This document shows, one piece after another, positions 1-7,924 of a stretch of DNA of 53,573 nucleotides. The notes beneath the pieces are model-generated. The model saw only the letters and a program-made list of their open reading frames with translations. It did not search any database and had not been told where the DNA came from. Position 1 is the stretch's first letter. Every line of letters begins with the position of its first letter. The translations under genes and the position numbers were made by a program. The stretch is from Candidatus Pseudoruminococcus merdavium (lineage in GTDB: Bacteria > Bacillota > Clostridia > Oscillospirales > Ruminococcaceae): contig CAJFSS010000007.1 of the NCBI GenBank assembly GCA_904419745.1, forward strand, positions 64,001 through 117,573. Reading direction: 5' to 3'.

Positions 1-55
1 TAGCAGGCCCATGTTGTGCTACACAGGCCTACTGCACAATCAAAGCCCCGGCGGG

Positions 56-565
56 CTATGAAATAATATGGTTTTCTTTTCTGGCTTTTGACAGCTCAAT
101 TGACTCTTTTCCTGTCATATGTTGTACCGACATTTCCAGCATACACAGCGGCTCCCACTCCCGTTCAATCGCTTTCTGTCGATTGACAGCGCTGTCATTT
201 GGGGCATATTTCAAAGCCAGTTTTTCAATTGCTATGCGCTTTTCCTCTTCATGTTCCAAAATCTTTATGGTTCCAAATACGATTACGCTTCTATAATAGG
301 AAGTATATTCTTCCGGCACAACCTGATCCTGATCGATGACGCAGAAAGAAGCCTTGGGATTTCGGGTGACCGCATCCAACTTATGTCCGCTTTTCGCACA
401 ATGGAAATAGAGCTTTGCGCCGTCATATACATAACTGATTGGAACAGCATAGGGATATTGATCATCCCCTGACAGTGCTAAGACTCCAGAAGTCCCTCGA
501 TTTAAAACCAAAGCGCATTCTTCCAAGGACAACGACTGGTTTTTCCTACGCATTTCCCGAAACAT
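56..565 (-). CDS. NimA-like pyridoxamine 5'-phosphate oxidase family protein
   Basis: A 169-residue split-barrel flavin-binding protein of the PPOX/NimA type. Members bind FMN and some reduce nitro compounds; the real substrate here cannot be read from sequence. Family features include the early segment MFREMRRKNQ, the strand pair PYAVPISYVYDG and LYFHCAKSGHKLDAV, and the middle VVPEEYTSYYRSVIVFG. An in-frame ATG lies seven codons further upstream (586), but GAGGAGG (574-580) sits just ahead of the ATG at 565, so I chose 565. It is a single gene with its own promoter at 706-734. It stops in TAG near the window edge, and nothing readable follows it. Confidence 0.85.
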   Translation of the reverse strand: MFREMRRKNQSLSLEECALVLNRGTSGVLALSGDDQYPYAVPISYVYDGAKLYFHCAKSGHKLDAVTRNPKASFCVIDQDQVVPEEYTSYYRSVIVFGTIKILEHEEEKRIAIEKLALKYAPNDSAVNRQKAIEREWEPLCMLEMSVQHMTGKESIELSKARKENHIIS

Positions 566-705
566 ACAAGCTTCCTCCTCTTCCATATTGCCAACGTTTT
601 AGTGAAAAAAGAAGCGCTGACCTGTATATCTTCATTGGCCTAACGACATACAATCAACGCTGAATGCTTCCCCGGCGGCAAGCAACCCGTATTCATTTCC
701 AAGCT

Positions 706-734
706 ATATTAGCATACCCCACTGTAAGTGTCAA
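706..734 (-). promoter_or_regulatory. sigma-A promoter of the NimA-like gene
   Basis: On the minus strand TTGACA (734-729) is followed by a 17-bp spacer and TAATAT (711-706). Transcription should begin near 699, giving an approximately 135-nt leader before the start codon at 565. I see no recognised riboswitch in that leader. Confidence 0.7.
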
Positions 735-753
735 GAAAAAACGACATGATTTC

Positions 754-792
754 AGTAAAAAAGCAGATGAAAAATTCATCTGCTTTTTTACT
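754..792 (-). terminator. intrinsic terminator of the TM2-domain gene
   Basis: A perfect 17-bp stem (754-770 with 776-792) and a 5-base loop, with a run of six T at the stem base in either orientation. It lies between the TM2 gene stop (822) and the promoter of the NimA-like gene, so it insulates the two minus-strand genes. Confidence 0.85.
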
Positions 793-821
793 CTTGATTA
801 CAATGTTGCTTTGAAAACCCA

Positions 822-1286
822 TTATTGACCCAGAGGTACCCCATTTGCATCCACTGTGGTGTAACGGCCGCAGAGAATCAAGATTCCCTCAATAATACCC
901 CACCACGCACCGATTCCACAGGTGACAAGACTGACAACAATCTGGATGACTGCTCTGGTGGTAAAACCAAGATAGAAGTTATGTACCCCAAAACCACCTA
1001 AAAAGATACCAAGTAAACCCGCAACCAGTTTTGATTTCTGCGGTTGTCCGTATGGCGGTTGACCATAGGGAGGTTGGCCATACGGAGGTTGGTATTGCTG
1101 ATTTGGATTTTGATACTGCTGATTTGGGTTCTGGTACTGTTGCTGGTACTGCTGGTTTGGAGCCTGGTATTGCTGATATCCCTGGTTCGGGTTTTGATAC
1201 TGCTGGTTCGGCTGTTGATACTGTTGATTGGGTTGTTGATACTGCTGCTCCCCATTTTGATTGGTATTTGGATTTTGATCCTGCAT
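822..1286 (-). CDS. TM2 domain membrane protein with Gln/Asn/Pro/Tyr repeat N-terminus
   Basis: A 154-residue protein in two halves. Residues 1-83 are low-complexity repeats built from QYQQPNQ, QYQNPNQ and PPYGQ units. Residues 84-150 form a TM2 domain: a hydrophobic segment with LGIFLGGFGVHNFYLGF, then a second membrane segment ending GAWWGIIEGILIL. TM2 proteins are small two-helix membrane proteins of unclear function; the repeat tail is common in Firmicute members and probably extends into the cytoplasm. The start has AAGGGGG upstream. Flanked by its promoter (1432-1459) and a terminator (754-792), it is a one-gene unit. The repeat length probably varies between strains because the DNA itself is repetitive. 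Confidence 0.88.
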   Translation of the reverse strand: MQDQNPNTNQNGEQQYQQPNQQYQQPNQQYQNPNQGYQQYQAPNQQYQQQYQNPNQQYQNPNQQYQPPYGQPPYGQPPYGQPQKSKLVAGLLGIFLGGFGVHNFYLGFTTRAVIQIVVSLVTCGIGAWWGIIEGILILCGRYTTVDANGVPLGQ

Positions 1287-1601
1287 AACAAAAATACCCC
1301 CTTCTTTTATGAAACCCGTTGAACATCAAATCCGTATCACCCCTCATGGAATGCCTATAAAAACATTCTTTTCTGACCATAAGCGTTCAGCGGTTAGTCA
1401 CAGAATTGAAGTTATCCAGTTTCTTGTCTCAATTATAACATACACCCACATAATTACAAGAGTTTTAAATTGTTTTTTACAAAACTCAAATAAAAAAGAA
1501 AAGATTTTCTGTTTATTTTTTGAAAACCATTTCCATTTTTTACAAATAGCATATTCCTCTTTTCTTTGCAAATACTAAGTTCGGAAAGAGGTGAGAAAAT
1601 C
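1287..1601. other. AT-rich divergent intergenic region
   Basis: About 315 bases between the TM2 gene (minus) and the small Asn/Gln-rich gene (plus). It holds the TM2 promoter at 1432-1459. Poly-T and poly-A tracts fill 1480-1570. I could not fix a convincing promoter for the plus-strand gene. No open frame here looks coding. Confidence 0.5.
1432..1459 (-). promoter_or_regulatory. sigma-A promoter of the TM2-domain gene
   Basis: TTGTAA (1459-1454), 16-bp spacer, TATAAT (1437-1432) on the minus strand. It predicts a leader of roughly 140 nt upstream of the start at 1286. Confidence 0.6.
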
Positions 1602-1745
1602 ATGGCAAAAAACTTTGAAAACCAGAATTCCCAGAACAAAAACAACAGCCAGAATAAAAACAATAAAAATTCCCAGAACAAAAAAAATCAGAATGCTCAG
1701 AATAACAAGCAGCAGAACAACGAGCAGAACCAGGAAGAAAGATAA
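1602..1745 (+). CDS. small Asn/Gln/Lys-rich protein (47 aa), unknown
   Basis: A 47-residue open frame with start ATG at 1602 behind GAAAGAGGTGAG, a good ribosome site. The protein begins MAKNFENQNSQNKNNSQNK and is almost entirely Asn, Gln, Lys, Ser and Glu, ending NEQNQEER. It has no hydrophobic segment and no Cys. A bidirectional terminator (1804-1845) lies 60 bases past the stop, which supports a real transcript. Tiny Asn/Gln-rich proteins of this kind occur in spore-forming Clostridia and some are spore-associated, but I cannot assign this one. It is easily missed because of its length. Its neighbour on the left also carries an Asn/Gln-rich repeat tail, though the two sequences are not clearly homologous. 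Confidence 0.65.
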   Translation: MAKNFENQNSQNKNNSQNKNNKNSQNKKNQNAQNNKQQNNEQNQEER

Positions 1746-1803
1746 CTCCATTTTCCAAGTGTTTGCTTGTTTTGCGAGGATTCTGACGGATTCTCTGTAA
1801 CAC

Positions 1804-1845
1804 AAAGGCAGCTGAAAGCGTGCACGACGTTTTCAGCTGCCTTTT
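1804..1845. terminator. bidirectional terminator
   Basis: A 14-bp stem AAAGGCAGCTGAAA (1804-1817) pairs with TTTCAGCTGCCTTT (1831-1844), with T runs on either exit. It separates the converging small plus gene (1602-1745) and the YitT gene (1863-2735, minus). Confidence 0.85.
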
Positions 1846-1862
1846 CCTTACTCGCACAAAAG

Positions 1863-2735
1863 TTATCTTGTCTTATCAATCGCCTTAAAGCCCTGACCAA
1901 TAATATCATTGGAATCCGTGACAATAATAAACGCTTTGGGATCAATTTTCATAATGATTTCTTTCAATTTGAAAAACTGCTGGGTACGTACCACACACAT
2001 TGCCACCTGCCGTTGTTGTTCCGTAAATGCACCCGTTGCGTTGAGCAGCGTACAACCGCGGTTTACCTCTGAGATAATTGCTTTGGAAATATCCTTTGCA
2101 TGATCAGAAATAATATAGACCAGTTTTCCCTTATCTGCACCGTATAAAATCGCATCAATGACAAAACTCTGGGCCACCACAACTACCAATGCATACAGGC
2201 CGGACTCCAAAGAGCGGTAAAGAATCATGGCGGAGATAATGATGACAGAGTTTACAATGGCAGTGAGTTTTCCCATACTCATATATGGGAAGCGCAGTTG
2301 AACTAGACGGCAGACAATATCTGTTCCGCCGGAAGTCGATCTGCGCATATAAATTAGCACCACACCGAAGCCAATGAGCACCGCGCCAAACAGGCAGGCA
2401 AGAATGGGATCTTTTGTATACGTCGGGACAAAAGGCTTGATAATATCCACCATAAAAGAGAAAATTGCGGTTGTAATTAGGGTTTTCACCGTGAATTGCC
2501 TTCCCAAAAATAGAAAAGCCAGAATCAGCAACGGTACATTTACCAAAAAAGAGCCTATACCAATGGGAAAACCGGTAACATAGTTAATAAGTACTGCAAC
2601 ACCGGCCGCACCGGTCATTGCAATCTGATTTGGCTGGACAAACATCAACAGTCCAGCACCATAGGAGATCGCACCCACAATATCATAAATAAGGTCAATT
2701 CCTATATTTTTGGCCGTTTCTTTTGTAATTTTCAT
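1863..2735 (-). CDS. YitT family membrane protein (DUF161 plus DUF2179)
   Basis: A 290-residue integral membrane protein of the YitT family. About five to six hydrophobic helices occupy residues 10-205; the family signatures YMRRSTSGGTDIVCRL and PNQIAMTGAAGVAVLINY are present. Residues 215-290 form the soluble DUF2179 domain, including GCTLLNATGAFT and VTDSNDIIGQGF. The molecular function of YitT proteins is not established; some are proposed transporters. It begins 12 bases after the mini-RNase III stop, with a GAGGAGC ribosome site, so it appears to be the last gene of the obg-mrnC-yitT unit. The terminator at 1804-1845 follows. Confidence 0.9.
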   Translation of the reverse strand: MKITKETAKNIGIDLIYDIVGAISYGAGLLMFVQPNQIAMTGAAGVAVLINYVTGFPIGIGSFLVNVPLLILAFLFLGRQFTVKTLITTAIFSFMVDIIKPFVPTYTKDPILACLFGAVLIGFGVVLIYMRRSTSGGTDIVCRLVQLRFPYMSMGKLTAIVNSVIIISAMILYRSLESGLYALVVVVAQSFVIDAILYGADKGKLVYIISDHAKDISKAIISEVNRGCTLLNATGAFTEQQRQVAMCVVRTQQFFKLKEIIMKIDPKAFIIVTDSNDIIGQGFKAIDKTR

Positions 2736-2747
2736 ATGTAACGCTCC

Positions 2748-3197
2748 TCATTCATGGGACTGCGCGTTATCTTTCTCTTGCGCACTGTCACTGTCAGTTT
2801 TCCCCTCGTCCTCCATCATCCGAGCAAACAATTCCTCAATACGCTGGTTATCACCCTTCAAGTACAAATAACCAAATAGGGCTTCCACACCAGTTGCCCG
2901 CCGGTATTCCACTGGTTTTGCATGTTTTGGCACCCGCTGTGTACTGGAATTACGCCCACGCCGGAAAACATCCGCTTCCTCCTGAGTCAACACCGGTTCA
3001 ATACGCGCAAACGCCTGGGACTGAAAAGTACAGCAGACGCGTTCGACCGCCTTTAAATGCAATTTATTGGCTGGGGCATTCATATGCTGTGCAATATACT
3101 GCCGAACCAGCAGTTCATACACTGCGTCCCCTACAAACGCGAGTGTAATCGGGCTATATGTCCTCATATCAAGGGGTTTTGCAAAATCAAGGATCAC
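2748..3197 (-). CDS. mrnC: mini-ribonuclease III
   Basis: A 149-residue RNase III-like nuclease lacking the double-stranded-RNA-binding domain. In Bacillus it matures the ends of 23S rRNA. The signature TLAFVGDAVYELLVR holds the catalytic Asp of the RNase III fold, and the end of the catalytic core YRRATGVEALFGYLYLKG is typical. Two GTG codons are possible: 3203 overlaps AGGAGGTGG itself, while 3197 sits five bases after AGGAGG, so I chose 3197. The last 20 residues are an acidic tail. It lies downstream of obg with a 34-base gap and upstream of yitT, consistent with a ribosome-biogenesis operon. Cysteinyl-tRNA synthetase, its frequent neighbour in Bacillus, is not seen. Confidence 0.92.
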   Translation of the reverse strand: MILDFAKPLDMRTYSPITLAFVGDAVYELLVRQYIAQHMNAPANKLHLKAVERVCCTFQSQAFARIEPVLTQEEADVFRRGRNSSTQRVPKHAKPVEYRRATGVEALFGYLYLKGDNQRIEELFARMMEDEGKTDSDSAQEKDNAQSHE

Positions 3198-3231
3198 AAC
3201 CACCTCCTCTTGCCGCTGTTTTATATAGCGT

Positions 3232-4548
<1,317 letters not shown>

Positions 4549-4572
4549 TCATTTTTTATCGAAGCTGATATT

Positions 4573-4601
4573 ATTATATTCGATTATCAGCAAAACATCA
4601 A
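4573..4601 (-). promoter_or_regulatory. sigma-A promoter of obgE-mrnC-yitT
   Basis: TTGATG (4601-4596), 17-bp spacer, TATAAT (4578-4573) on the minus strand, between the rpmA terminator and the obgE start. It gives a leader of about 65 nt. Confidence 0.75.
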
Positions 4602-4603
4602 AT

Positions 4604-4645
4604 AAAAAGCGAAAAGAAATCCCGAGACTGTGAACAGCTCGGGAT
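4604..4645 (-). terminator. terminator of rplU-prp-rpmA
   Basis: Stem ATCCCGAG/CTCGGGAT (4645-4638 with 4626-4619) followed in minus direction by a T-rich stretch. It sits 27 bases after the rpmA stop and directly ahead of the obgE promoter. Confidence 0.75.
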
Positions 4646-4671
4646 AACTTGTTCATTTTGCTGAAAGAAGC

Positions 4672-4950
4672 TTAGTCCGCGTAAACGCTGACTTTTTTGC
4701 GATCACGGCCGACGCGCTCAAATTTAACTTTGCCGTCGATGGTCGCAAACAGGGTATCGTCGGAACCACGGCGGACGTTCTCACCCGGATGGATATGAGT
4801 GCCGCGCTGACGGACAAGAATATTGCCGGCCAGGACAAACTGTCCGTCTCCACGTTTTACGCCAAGGCGCTTGGATTCGGAATCACGGCCGTTCTTGGTA
4901 GAACCAACACCTTTTTTATGAGCAAAAAATTGCATGCTAATTCTCAGCAT
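4672..4950 (-). CDS. rpmA: 50S ribosomal protein L27 with cleavable N-terminal extension
   Basis: A 92-residue L27. The start at 4950 follows GGAGGTG at normal spacing; an open frame continues upstream but has no ribosome site. The protein begins [18 protein letters not shown]. Established work on Firmicute L27 shows that such an extension, ending in an FF-A site, is removed by the protease Prp so that the mature N-terminus can reach the peptidyl-transferase centre. Here the cut should fall after residue 9. The remainder ([20 protein letters not shown]) is highly conserved. The prp gene lies immediately upstream, 5 bases away, and rplU before that. The terminator at 4604-4645 ends the operon. 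Confidence 0.97.
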   Translation of the reverse strand: MLRISMQFFAHKKGVGSTKNGRDSESKRLGVKRGDGQFVLAGNILVRQRGTHIHPGENVRRGSDDTLFATIDGKVKFERVGRDRKKVSVYAD

Positions 4951-4955
4951 TTTCT

Positions 4956-5273
4956 TTACACCTCCGAAACTGTAACTTGGATACATCCTTGAAAATCCTG
5001 CTCCAGACAACTCAGATGCAGATGCAAGGCATCGAGAAAACAGACCGCCGTTTCGGACGGCTGCGCCTGGATAGTAACAGAAATCCAGTTATTATCCACC
5101 TGGATTTCCGCCTGTTGTTTCGCACACTCGGTAATTCCGTTTGCCACAAGCTGTACCGCAGAGGACACGCTTGCGCACACGATATCTTCTCCCGATTCCG
5201 CAAAACCGGCATGGCCACTCAGTTCTACCGAGTACAAATTGCCGTTTTTACGAAAAAATCGTGCGCGAATCAT
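4956..5273 (-). CDS. prp: ribosomal-processing cysteine protease Prp
   Basis: A 105-residue cysteine protease that trims the N-terminal extension of L27. The catalytic pair is visible: His21 in [16 protein letters not shown] and Cys33 in the same segment, spaced 12 residues apart as in the known enzyme. The start ATG shares one base with the rplU stop (TAATG), indicating translational coupling, and the gene ends 5 bases ahead of rpmA. The rplU-prp-rpmA order is the standard arrangement in Firmicutes, and the extension on L27 confirms that this Prp has its substrate. Confidence 0.95.
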   Translation of the reverse strand: MIRARFFRKNGNLYSVELSGHAGFAESGEDIVCASVSSAVQLVANGITECAKQQAEIQVDNNWISVTIQAQPSETAVCFLDALHLHLSCLEQDFQGCIQVTVSEV

Positions 5274-5584
5274 TACGCGTTGATGGTCTCAATCTGAACC
5301 TTTGTATAAGGCTGTCTGTGACCAATTTTGCGATGAGAGTCTTTCTTCGGCTTGTAAGTGAAGACAGTGATCTTCTTCTGTTTGCCGTTTTTGATCACTC
5401 TTGCTGTTACAGTTGCGCCGTCAACAACAGGGGTTCCAACCTTCATACCGTTGTCAGAGGAAACTGCGATTACCTTGTCAAAAGTAACGGTTTCATCTGC
5501 CTGTGCGCTGAGCTTTTCGATATAAATCGTATCGCCCTCGCTGACACGGTATTGTTTGCCGCCGGTTTCAATAATTGCGTACAT
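5273..5584 (-). CDS. rplU: 50S ribosomal protein L21
   Basis: A 103-residue L21, beginning [18 protein letters not shown], which is the universal family start. The ATG at 5584 follows AGGCAGGTG; longer readings upstream have no family similarity. The C-terminal motif [19 protein letters not shown] is the rRNA-binding end. It is first in the rplU-prp-rpmA operon, driven by a strong promoter at 5668-5696 with a structured leader in between. Its stop overlaps the prp start by one base. Confidence 0.97.
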   Translation of the reverse strand: MYAIIETGGKQYRVSEGDTIYIEKLSAQADETVTFDKVIAVSSDNGMKVGTPVVDGATVTARVIKNGKQKKITVFTYKPKKDSHRKIGHRQPYTKVQIETINA

Positions 5585-5661
5585 TTCAGGCACCTGCCTA
5601 TTCCTATAATCTCGCTGTTCCAAAGGCGGGCGAGCCACTTAGAAAGCCCGGAACACGCGGC
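5585..5661 (-). ncRNA. probable L21 leader (rplU 5' UTR)
   Basis: A 77-nt leader between the promoter and rplU. Visible helices: GTTCC (5656-5652) with GGAAC (5622-5618), closed inside by GGGC with GCCC, and a small AGGC/GCCT hairpin that holds the GGTG ribosome site in its loop next to the start codon. Firmicute rplU genes often carry an L21 leader that allows autoregulation by ribosomal protein. The match to that published RNA family is inferred from position and shape only. An Infernal search with the L21 leader model would decide. Confidence 0.5.
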
Positions 5662-5667
5662 GAAAAT

Positions 5668-5696
5668 ATGATAACATACTTTTTCCAGCATGTCAA
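5668..5696 (-). promoter_or_regulatory. strong sigma-A promoter of rplU-prp-rpmA
   Basis: TTGACA (5696-5691), 17-bp spacer, TATCAT (5673-5668) on the minus strand. The -35 box lies five bases beyond the folD stop codon, so the promoter is packed into the folD-rplU gap. Confidence 0.8.
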
Positions 5697-5700
5697 TCCA

Positions 5701-6558
5701 TTATTCTCTGTGTTTTACCTGCATTTTTGCCGCTGTAATGGTATTTTTCATCAGCATAGCAACCGTCATTGGGCCGACGCCCCCGGGAACAGGAGTAATG
5801 ACAGAGCATTTTTCCTGTACACGGGCAAAATCCACATCCCCACAGAGCTTATTGTTTTCATCCCGGTTCATACCGACGTCAATGACAACTGCACCTTCTT
5901 TTACCATATCTGCGGTAACAAATTTAGGTTTGCCCACCGCGGCAATCAGGATATCCGCCTGACGGGTCATCGAAGCAAGATTTTTGGTTTTGGAATGGCA
6001 GATGGTCACTGTGGCGTCCTTTTCCAGCATGAGGATGGAAACTGGTTTCCCAACAATATTGGAACGGCCAAGAACAACACAGTGTTTGCCCGCAGGATTT
6101 ACTCCAGTTTCCTCAAGCAAACGCAGAATTCCCGCCGGTGTACAGGGGGTAAGGGGATGCCCACCAGTGAGCAAGCATCCCACGTTCTGTGGGTGGAATC
6201 CGTCAACATCCTTTTGAGGAGGAATCGACCGGAGAACAGCCTGCTCATCAATCTGTTGTGGCAGCGGTAGCTGCACTAAGATGCCGTGGACGTCCTTTTT
6301 TCCCGCAAGGATATTGATTAGTTCCAACAGCTCCTGCTGAGAAGCGGACTGAGGCAGTTCATATTTGAGCGAACGGATACCCGTCTGCTCGCAGGCGAGC
6401 ATTTTATTTCGAATATAGACTTTGGACGCCTGGTTATCCCCTACCAATACCACTGCAATCGTTGGTTCCACACCCTGTTGTCTGAGTGCTTCCGCCTCTT
6501 GTGCCGCTTCCGTCTTGACCTTCTGTGCAATGGCTTTTCCGTCAATAATTTCTGCCAT
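5701..6558 (-). CDS. folD: bifunctional methylenetetrahydrofolate dehydrogenase/cyclohydrolase
   Basis: A 285-residue FolD that interconverts 5,10-methylene-THF, 5,10-methenyl-THF and 10-formyl-THF using NADP in the cytosol. The catalytic Lys is in KVYIRNKMLACEQTGI, and the family signatures GILVQLPLPQQID, KDVDGFHPQNVG, and the dinucleotide site VVLGRSNIVGKPVSILML are present, with TPVPGGVGPMTVAML near the end. Length is normal for the family. It follows lgt by 33 bases and is the last gene of the yfmF-ymfH-lgt-folD run. It has no clear terminator; read-through into rplU is possible. Confidence 0.97.
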   Translation of the reverse strand: MAEIIDGKAIAQKVKTEAAQEAEALRQQGVEPTIAVVLVGDNQASKVYIRNKMLACEQTGIRSLKYELPQSASQQELLELINILAGKKDVHGILVQLPLPQQIDEQAVLRSIPPQKDVDGFHPQNVGCLLTGGHPLTPCTPAGILRLLEETGVNPAGKHCVVLGRSNIVGKPVSILMLEKDATVTICHSKTKNLASMTRQADILIAAVGKPKFVTADMVKEGAVVIDVGMNRDENNKLCGDVDFARVQEKCSVITPVPGGVGPMTVAMLMKNTITAAKMQVKHRE

Positions 6559-6591
6559 GACCGATTCCTCCCAAGCTTTTCAGTAATTGTT

Positions 6592-7875
6592 CTATTTCTT
6601 CTCCTGAGGTTCATCTGTCACTGGGGCAGGCTCCTCCGAAGGGGTTGCCATTTCAGGGGATACTGCTTCCTGTGTAGGTACTTCACTGTTATCCCGTTCT
6701 GCACTGAGTTCCTCCTGTACAGGTTCCTCTGGCTGAATGTGGGCATCCGCTTCCATAGATTCAGCGTTTTCCTGTGTAGAGACATCCGTTTTGGTCTCCG
6801 TTGCCATCGTAACAACCGCCGGATCTTGTGTCTCCTCTTGCGGTTGTGCAATTGGCTCAAGTTCTTCCTCTTCCTGTCCACGGAGTTTTGCCATCATCTT
6901 TTTCTGTTTGGCTTCCTCCTTGGCCTGCTTTTTCAATTTGCGCTGTTCCTTTTCATAGGCGTCATAAGTGCCTTCCATCATCATCTTCGATTCATCCGTT
7001 GTCACATACAAGGGCATAAAGTCCGGATCATGCGCATTTTTGATTTTTGAACGAACGACCAAAATCAAAATCACTGAGACAATCACACACACAATTGCAA
7101 GGATTTGGGAGACACGGAGACCACCAATCAGCAGCGGGTCGGTACGAAGCCCTTCAATTACTGCACGTCCCAATCCATACCAGCCCACATACATCAAAAA
7201 CATTTCACCGTCAAATTTGCGATGCTTGGTGTACAGGTGCAGCAGAATAAAGCCAATGAGACACCAGATAGATTCATACAAAAAGCAGGGATGAACTGGT
7301 TGAGTAGCGTCCACTGTCACACCAATTTGGGCAAGACGGGAAATCTGGTTTGTCAAGTAATTCTGAATATCCGGTCCGGTCATACCCCATGGAAGAGAAG
7401 TATTGGAGCCAAACGCTTCCACATTGACAAAATTTCCCCACCTACCAATGGTCTGTCCAATCAAAAAACCAAGGCTTGCGACGTCCAACATCGGCATAAT
7501 ACGGACATGGCGGATTTTACATATAATGATGCCGACAACCAGTGCACCGATGATGGCGCCATAAATGGCCATTCCACCTTCCCATACCTTAAAAACATCC
7601 CAAATATAATACTTATAATCATCCCAACTGAACGCGACATAATAAGCGCGTCCGCCAATGATCCCGCCAATGATTCCGCCAATGACAACATCAATGACAC
7701 GGTCATTATTCAACCCAAAAATTTTCAGTCTTCTAAAACAATAAATAATGGCAAGCAGCAGTCCTAAGGTAATGAGAATCCCATACCATGCAACATGGAT
7801 ACTGCCAATCGAAAACGCAATCGTATTAAAATGAAACTCGAGTCCAAGACCCGGAAACTGTACTACTTTGTCCAT
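6592..7875 (-). CDS. lgt: prolipoprotein diacylglyceryl transferase with long charged C-terminal tail
   Basis: A 427-residue Lgt, which transfers a diacylglyceryl group from phosphatidylglycerol to the lipobox Cys of prolipoproteins in the membrane. The start at 7875 follows GGAGGTT; the protein then begins MDKVVQFPGLGLEFHFN. About seven membrane helices span residues 20-280, with the family motif GQTIGRWGNFVNVEAFG and the GGMAIYGA segment. The usual Lgt is about 260-300 residues. Here roughly 140 extra residues follow: a Lys-rich coiled segment (EKEQRKLKKQAKEEAKQKK) and then a Glu/Pro/Thr-rich tail to the end. Such acidic cytoplasmic tails are seen in some Clostridia but have no known role. 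It lies between ymfH and folD. Confidence 0.95.
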   Translation of the reverse strand: MDKVVQFPGLGLEFHFNTIAFSIGSIHVAWYGILITLGLLLAIIYCFRRLKIFGLNNDRVIDVVIGGIIGGIIGGRAYYVAFSWDDYKYYIWDVFKVWEGGMAIYGAIIGALVVGIIICKIRHVRIMPMLDVASLGFLIGQTIGRWGNFVNVEAFGSNTSLPWGMTGPDIQNYLTNQISRLAQIGVTVDATQPVHPCFLYESIWCLIGFILLHLYTKHRKFDGEMFLMYVGWYGLGRAVIEGLRTDPLLIGGLRVSQILAIVCVIVSVILILVVRSKIKNAHDPDFMPLYVTTDESKMMMEGTYDAYEKEQRKLKKQAKEEAKQKKMMAKLRGQEEEELEPIAQPQEETQDPAVVTMATETKTDVSTQENAESMEADAHIQPEEPVQEELSAERDNSEVPTQEAVSPEMATPSEEPAPVTDEPQEKK

Positions 7876-7924
7876 GTATGAAACCTCCGGTTTATGTAGT
7901 CCCCGCAAAATACGGGGCACAATT

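Noticed and set aside
1080-1270. Regular short repeats that might suggest a CRISPR array
   Set aside because: The repeats are 21-24 bases without spacers of constant size and encode the QYQNPNQ tail of the TM2 protein.
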